Assembly: GCA_015222985.1 (NCBI GenBank)
Contig: JADFWI010000253.1
Location: 1 to 10,333 of the forward strand
DNA length: 10,333 bases
From: Pseudomonadota bacterium
Lineage (GTDB): Bacteria > Desulfobacterota > Desulfobacteria > Desulfobacterales > C00003060
Direction of reading: 5' to 3'
Position numbers and translations under genes: made by a program. Below the pieces are notes generated by a model that saw only the letters and a list, made by a program, of their open reading frames with translations, was not told the origin of the DNA and did no database searches. Shown in pieces: positions 6,465-10,333 of this stretch. Numbering within the stretch: position 1 is the first letter of the stretch; each line of letters opens with the position of its first letter.

Positions 6465-6485
6465 TTGACTGAATAGTCAAGGAGG
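6465..6485 (+). promoter_or_regulatory. Leader hairpin abutting the ftsH Shine-Dalgarno
   Basis: TTGACT (6465-6470), loop GAAT, AGTCAA (6475-6480) form a perfect 6-base-pair stem. Its last two bases are the first two of the AAGGAGG ribosome binding site (6479-6485), which is 8 bases before the TTG start. The stem could influence ribosome access, but it is short and leaves GGAGG free. Confidence 0.5.
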
Positions 6486-6493
6486 TCACTTTA

Positions 6494-8380
6494 TTGAATC
6501 CTTTTTATAAGAATCTAGCCCTGTGGCTGGTAATAAGTCTTGTCATGATCCTACTCTTTAACTTGTTCAACCAGTCGAGGATCCAGGACAGAGAAATCAG
6601 CTATACGGAATTCATGTCACGGGTGGAAAAAGGGCTTGTGGCAGGTGTCCTCATTCAGGGGCAGGAGATTTCCGGCTCCGACGTGAATGGCCTTCGTTTC
6701 AAGACCTTTGCTCCCAACGATGCGGACCTCATCAAAATCCTGAGAAGTCACGGGGTCACCATCAAGGTCAAGCCCCCTGCCGAATCCCCATGGTATATGA
6801 CTATACTGGTATCCTGGTTTCCGATGATTCTGCTGATTGCCGTGTGGATATTCTTTATGCGGCAAATGCAGGGAGGAGGAGGCAAGGCCCTGTCTTTTGG
6901 AAAAAGCAGGGCAACACTTCTTTCTGACCAGTCTGCAAAGGTAACCTTTGACGATGTGGCCGGCATAGATGAGGCCAAGGAAGAGTTAGGTGAGATCATC
7001 GACTTTCTGAAAGACCCTAAGAAGTTTACCCGCTTGGGTGGCAGAATCCCAAAGGGTGTGCTTCTCATGGGAGCGCCGGGCACTGGCAAAACCCTTTTGG
7101 CAAGGGCTATTGCCGGAGAGGCTGGCGTTCCTTTCTTCAGCATTAGCGGTTCGGACTTCGTGGAGATGTTTGTGGGAGTTGGGGCGTCCCGGGTCAGAGA
7201 CCTGTTTGTTCAGGGAAAAAAGCACGCCCCATGCATCATTTTTATCGACGAAATCGACGCCGTGGGCCGACACAGGGGCGCTGGCCTTGGAGGGGGGCAC
7301 GATGAAAGAGAACAGACCTTGAACCAACTCCTGGTGGAGATGGATGGATTTGAATCCAACGAAGGCGTGATTCTCATATCGGCCACAAACCGACCAGACA
7401 TCCTGGACCCCGCTCTCATGCGCCCCGGACGTTTTGACCGCCAGGTCGTTGTGCCTGTTCCTGATGTGAGGGGACGTGAAGGGATTCTCGATGTCCACAG
7501 CCGTAAGACACCTTTGGCGGACGATGTTGATCTGGGTGTCCTTGCACGGGGCACACCTGGATTTTCCGGCGCAGACCTTGAAAACATGGTCAACGAAGCC
7601 GCGCTTCTGGCAGCCCGGTCTGACAAGGATCTTTTGGAGATGGCTGACTTTGAGGAGGCCAAAGATAAAGTGCTCATGGGAACAGCCCGCAAGAGTATGA
7701 TCATAAGCGATGAGGAAAAGAAGAATACCGCATATCACGAGGCGGGGCACACGCTGGTGGTCAAAATGCTCCCCGACACCGACCCGATTCACAAAGTCAC
7801 CATCATACCCAGGGGTCGTGCCATGGGACTCACTCAACAACTGCCCATAGATGAAAAGCATACCTATCCGAAAAAATACCTTCTGAACAATCTTGTCGTG
7901 CTTATGGGTGGACGGGCAGCAGAAGAACTGGTCCTCAACGAGATGACAACAGGCGCGGGAAACGACATTGAGCGGGCCACAGAGACTGCCCGCAAGATGG
8001 TCTGCGAGTGGGGCATGAGTGAAAAGCTGGGTCCCCTGACCTTTGGCCAAAAAGACGAGCAGATCTTCTTGGGAAGGGAGTTTGCTCAACACCGGGATTA
8101 CAGTGAGAATACAGCCGTTCTCATCGACCAGGAGGTTTCGCTGCTGGTGTCAGAGGCGTACGAAAAGGCGAAAAAAATTCTCCAAGAAAATATCGATACA
8201 CTCCACGCCATTGCTAAGGCTCTGCTCGAAAAAGAGACACTGCTGGAAAGTGATATCGATGCCATCATTGCAGGAGCTGTTCCGACTGAAAGTGAATCAA
8301 AGGAAAAAGAGGCCAAATCCGAGGCACAGGGTGAAGGCAAAGCACAGACAACAGGGCAACTCCGACCACTTCCCAGCTAG
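6494..8380 (+). CDS. ftsH: ATP-dependent zinc metalloprotease FtsH
   Basis: Membrane-anchored hexameric AAA+ protease that extracts and degrades damaged membrane proteins and regulatory substrates. The 628-residue product has two N-terminal membrane segments (about 7-25 and 102-122) flanking a periplasmic domain. The AAA module follows, with Walker A GAPGTGKT (193-200), Walker B IIFIDEID (248-255) and the second region of homology TNRPDILDPALMRPGRFDR (298-316). The protease domain has the zinc site HEAGH (415-419), with the third ligand Asp491 in GAGNDIERAT. The tail past about 590 is charged and disordered-looking, as is usual. The start is TTG at 6494, supported by the AAGGAGG 8 bases upstream and by the family-typical NPFYKNLALWL terminus. 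It has its own promoter and heads the ftsH-folP-cdaR run. Confidence 0.98.
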   Translation: MNPFYKNLALWLVISLVMILLFNLFNQSRIQDREISYTEFMSRVEKGLVAGVLIQGQEISGSDVNGLRFKTFAPNDADLIKILRSHGVTIKVKPPAESPWYMTILVSWFPMILLIAVWIFFMRQMQGGGGKALSFGKSRATLLSDQSAKVTFDDVAGIDEAKEELGEIIDFLKDPKKFTRLGGRIPKGVLLMGAPGTGKTLLARAIAGEAGVPFFSISGSDFVEMFVGVGASRVRDLFVQGKKHAPCIIFIDEIDAVGRHRGAGLGGGHDEREQTLNQLLVEMDGFESNEGVILISATNRPDILDPALMRPGRFDRQVVVPVPDVRGREGILDVHSRKTPLADDVDLGVLARGTPGFSGADLENMVNEAALLAARSDKDLLEMADFEEAKDKVLMGTARKSMIISDEEKKNTAYHEAGHTLVVKMLPDTDPIHKVTIIPRGRAMGLTQQLPIDEKHTYPKKYLLNNLVVLMGGRAAEELVLNEMTTGAGNDIERATETARKMVCEWGMSEKLGPLTFGQKDEQIFLGREFAQHRDYSENTAVLIDQEVSLLVSEAYEKAKKILQENIDTLHAIAKALLEKETLLESDIDAIIAGAVPTESESKEKEAKSEAQGEGKAQTTGQLRPLPS

Positions 8381-8385
8381 TGCCC

Positions 8386-9252
8386 ATGGACAAAGCATTG
8401 CTTTTTGAGCTTCAATGCGGCCCTTTTTCTCTAACGCTGGGCAAGCGCACGCTGATTATGGGTGTTGTGAATGTGACACCCGATTCCTTCTCAGACGGCG
8501 GTCTCTTTTTTGACAAGGAAGCAGCCATAGCCCACGGGCTGGCCCTTGCGGCAGCCGGGGCTGATATCATTGACGTGGGCGGGGAATCGTCGCGCCCATT
8601 TTCAGAACCGGTGCCGGTAGAAGAAGAGATTCGGCGCGTCGTCCCTGTTATTGAAGAACTCTCCGGCCGTGGTTCCGTTCCGATATCGATTGATACATAC
8701 AAGGCACAAGTAGCAAGACGCGCCATTGCTGCAGGCGCTTCCATTGCCAATGACATAGGAGCACTCAGCCTTGATCAGGGCATGGTGGATCTGGTAGCTG
8801 AAACAGGTGTGGCCGTCGTCCTAATGCACATGAAGGGCACGCCAAAGACCATGCAGGCAGATCCCCACTATGAAGACGTGATTGGGGAAGTCAAAAGCTT
8901 TTTGGGCAGTGCGATTCTCAGAGCCGAACAGGCGGGCATTGACCGCACCAGAATCATAGTCGATCCAGGCATCGGTTTTGGCAAAACCGTGACACATAAC
9001 CTGCTTCTTATCAAACACCTTTCAGCGTTTCATGCCTTGGGCGTTCCGGTTCTGATTGGACCTTCGCGAAAATCCTTTATTACAAAGATATTGGGCGACG
9101 GAGACGAGCGCCTGGAGGTGGGCACACAGGCTGCAGTAGCTGCTGCTGTCCTGAACGGCGTACACATAGTGCGCGTCCATGATGTGGAAAGGACAAAGCA
9201 AACCCTGAAACTTGTTGATGCCATCAGGAACGCGGCTGGTAATAGTGATTGA
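8386..9252 (+). CDS. folP: Dihydropteroate synthase FolP
   Basis: Condenses 6-hydroxymethyl-7,8-dihydropterin pyrophosphate with para-aminobenzoate to give 7,8-dihydropteroate, the sulfonamide-targeted step of folate synthesis. The 288-residue TIM-barrel protein carries the expected motifs: MGVVNVTPDSFSDGG (25-39), GADIIDVGGESSRP (58-71), ISIDTYKAQVA (100-110), IANDIGA (120-126), HMKGTP (148-153), VDPGIGFGKT (192-201) and IGPSRKSFI (224-232). An earlier in-frame GTG at 8380 overlaps the last base of the ftsH stop (taGTG) and would add two residues. Neither start has a Shine-Dalgarno, so translation is probably coupled to ftsH. This abutment indicates a shared transcript. It precedes cdaR by 42 bases; in many relatives the diadenylate cyclase gene cdaA lies in that position. 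Confidence 0.97.
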   Translation: MDKALLFELQCGPFSLTLGKRTLIMGVVNVTPDSFSDGGLFFDKEAAIAHGLALAAAGADIIDVGGESSRPFSEPVPVEEEIRRVVPVIEELSGRGSVPISIDTYKAQVARRAIAAGASIANDIGALSLDQGMVDLVAETGVAVVLMHMKGTPKTMQADPHYEDVIGEVKSFLGSAILRAEQAGIDRTRIIVDPGIGFGKTVTHNLLLIKHLSAFHALGVPVLIGPSRKSFITKILGDGDERLEVGTQAAVAAAVLNGVHIVRVHDVERTKQTLKLVDAIRNAAGNSD

Positions 9253-9294
9253 CCCCATCAGAAAGTGTTTACAAAACAGTCAGGCCGGTGACAA

Positions 9295-10212
9295 ATGACT
9301 GACACTACCCCGAAAAGGCGCTATTATGCCATTGCAGCGCCAGCTGTTGCTCTCATGGTCCTGATTGGAGTGGGCCTGCTTTTTTTCGGAAGGAACGACA
9401 AAGTCACGCTCCCCATATCCGTGAAATTTACGCATATTCCCCGTGAACTCCTTGTAGTGGGAAACGTTCCCGTGCTGGAGGCCTTGGTCAAGGGTCCTTC
9501 AGGTCTTCTGAAAGGCCTGAAGGACTTGCAGTTGAGCTATGAGATTGATCTGGCCTCGGCTGAACCAGGGCGGCAATTCATCAAGATTTTACCTGAGACG
9601 ATCACGGTGCCCCGTGGCGCGTCAGTCCTTGAAGTCGATCCGGATTCTTTCACAATAGGCATAGAAAGACGCGTGGAAAAGCTGGTTCCTGTTCTCCCTG
9701 ATTTGATCAATGAACCGGTTCCCGGCTATGTCGTATCTTCCGTAGTAGCGTCACCATCCAAGATCGAGTTTTCAGGGCCGGCAAGCATGCTCGAAAAAAT
9801 TTCAGCAGTACGCACTACCCCCGTAGATCTGGCAGGACTAACGGAGCCTACAAAGAAGAAAGTGGCTTTGAACCTGCGTCATAGCCCCTACGTTCAACCC
9901 ACTGGAAATAGCTTGGTTGAAATCGAAATCGTGGTTGAGGAAAAAATCATTGAGGAATCTATCATTACTGCGGTTCAGGGCACAGGCACTAATTACAAGT
10001 ACGAGATCAGGCCCGACCGGATTGAACTCATACTCAGAGGACCGGAAAATACAATAAAAAAGCTGCTCCAGGGCAATGGAATCCAGGTCCGTGTGGATCT
10101 TGAGGGGCTAACACCTGGCACCCATAAACGCCACGCTGTGATTGAACCACCTCTGAACACAACGCTGGTGGAGGCCAAACCTGAGGTCTTTACTGTGGAA
10201 CTACATGAGTAA
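9295..10212 (+). CDS. cdaR: CdaR/YbbR-like domain membrane-anchored protein
   Basis: Single-pass membrane protein with extracytoplasmic YbbR domains. In Firmicutes CdaR modulates the diadenylate cyclase CdaA; that role is borrowed here from the family. Of the 305 residues, 1-10 are polar and basic, about 11-31 form one hydrophobic membrane segment, and the rest is beta-rich. It fits roughly three YbbR-type repeats of 80-95 residues (about 36-125, 126-215, 216-303), each with a pattern such as VTLPISVKF, KLVPVLPDL or EESIITAVQ, followed by a PSKIEFSGP or PDRIELILRGP strand. The ATG at 9295 has only weak Shine-Dalgarno-like bases (AGG or GGTGA). It follows folP with a 42-base gap and is probably co-transcribed. 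The expected partner gene cdaA is not present between folP and this gene, and glmM does not start within 121 bases after it. Confidence 0.88.
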   Translation: MTDTTPKRRYYAIAAPAVALMVLIGVGLLFFGRNDKVTLPISVKFTHIPRELLVVGNVPVLEALVKGPSGLLKGLKDLQLSYEIDLASAEPGRQFIKILPETITVPRGASVLEVDPDSFTIGIERRVEKLVPVLPDLINEPVPGYVVSSVVASPSKIEFSGPASMLEKISAVRTTPVDLAGLTEPTKKKVALNLRHSPYVQPTGNSLVEIEIVVEEKIIEESIITAVQGTGTNYKYEIRPDRIELILRGPENTIKKLLQGNGIQVRVDLEGLTPGTHKRHAVIEPPLNTTLVEAKPEVFTVELHE

Positions 10213-10243
10213 ACATCCGAGACAAGAGGACTCGGCTTTGGTT

Positions 10244-10270
10244 ATCCCCGGAGGGGATTTGCTTTGTTGG
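10244..10270 (+). terminator. Possible terminator after cdaR
   Basis: ATCCCC (10244-10249), loop GGA, GGGGAT (10253-10258), then TTTGCTTTG. The stem is short (6 base pairs) and the T-tract interrupted. It lies 31 bases past the cdaR stop, which suits the end of the ftsH-folP-cdaR transcript. Confidence 0.45.
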
Positions 10271-10288
10271 AAGTTCATTGAATTATTG

Positions 10289-10315
10289 AAATTACAAATA
10301 TCAAATTACAAATAT
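10289..10315. repeat. AT-rich 13-base direct repeat
   Basis: The 13-mer aaattacaaatat occurs at 10289-10301 and again at 10303-10315, a period of 14 bases. It lies in the non-coding end of the window. It may be the start of a longer simple repeat that continues beyond 10,333. Confidence 0.7.
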
Positions 10316-10333
10316 TTTACCCTGTTAAATAAT

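Noticed and set aside
6986..8092. Long 368-codon leftward open frame inside ftsH
   Set aside because: It is antisense to a fully conserved AAA protease; its translation has no family resemblance and no start signals, so it is a codon-bias shadow.

Overview
The window is a compact bacterial housekeeping region. Gene content and order suggest a member of the Desulfobacterota (former Deltaproteobacteria); this is inferred from recalled family resemblance and synteny, with no search run. The left half (1 to about 4,800) is transcribed leftward and the right half (about 4,850 to 10,212) rightward. The two halves meet at a divergent promoter region around 4,784-4,912.

Left half, in order of leftward transcription: a large, Alu-domain-containing signal recognition particle RNA (about 4,783 to 4,518) with its own strong promoter; a YhcC/TIGR01212-type radical SAM gene; then a grpE-dnaK chaperone pair behind a good sigma70-type promoter, closed by a perfect-stem terminator just after dnaK. 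No hrcA, dnaJ or CIRCE operator is visible. Between dnaK and the next leftward gene, a partial conserved-looking hypothetical cut by the window edge, lie about 370 bases without a gene. They hold the terminator and a cluster of nine short TGCCTAA/TTAGGCA units in two opposing blocks.

Right half: tilS (tRNA-Ile lysidine synthetase), then ftsH (membrane AAA protease, TTG start, strong promoter and Shine-Dalgarno), folP (dihydropteroate synthase, overlapping or abutting ftsH) and a CdaR/YbbR-domain protein. This resembles the ftsH-folP-cdaA-cdaR-glmM cluster of related bacteria. Here, however, the diadenylate cyclase gene cdaA is missing between folP and cdaR, and no glmM begins in the 121 bases after cdaR. 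That last stretch holds a small hairpin and an AT-rich direct repeat.

The genes serve protein quality control (GrpE/DnaK, FtsH), membrane targeting (SRP RNA), decoding (TilS), folate synthesis (FolP) and probably envelope or c-di-AMP-linked physiology (CdaR). I see no CRISPR array, insertion sequence, phage gene or defence system, and no convincing new multi-gene system. The points most worth a second look are the large SRP RNA, the missing cdaA, the TGCCTAA repeat cluster, the palindrome at the tilS start and the hairpin abutting the ftsH ribosome binding site.
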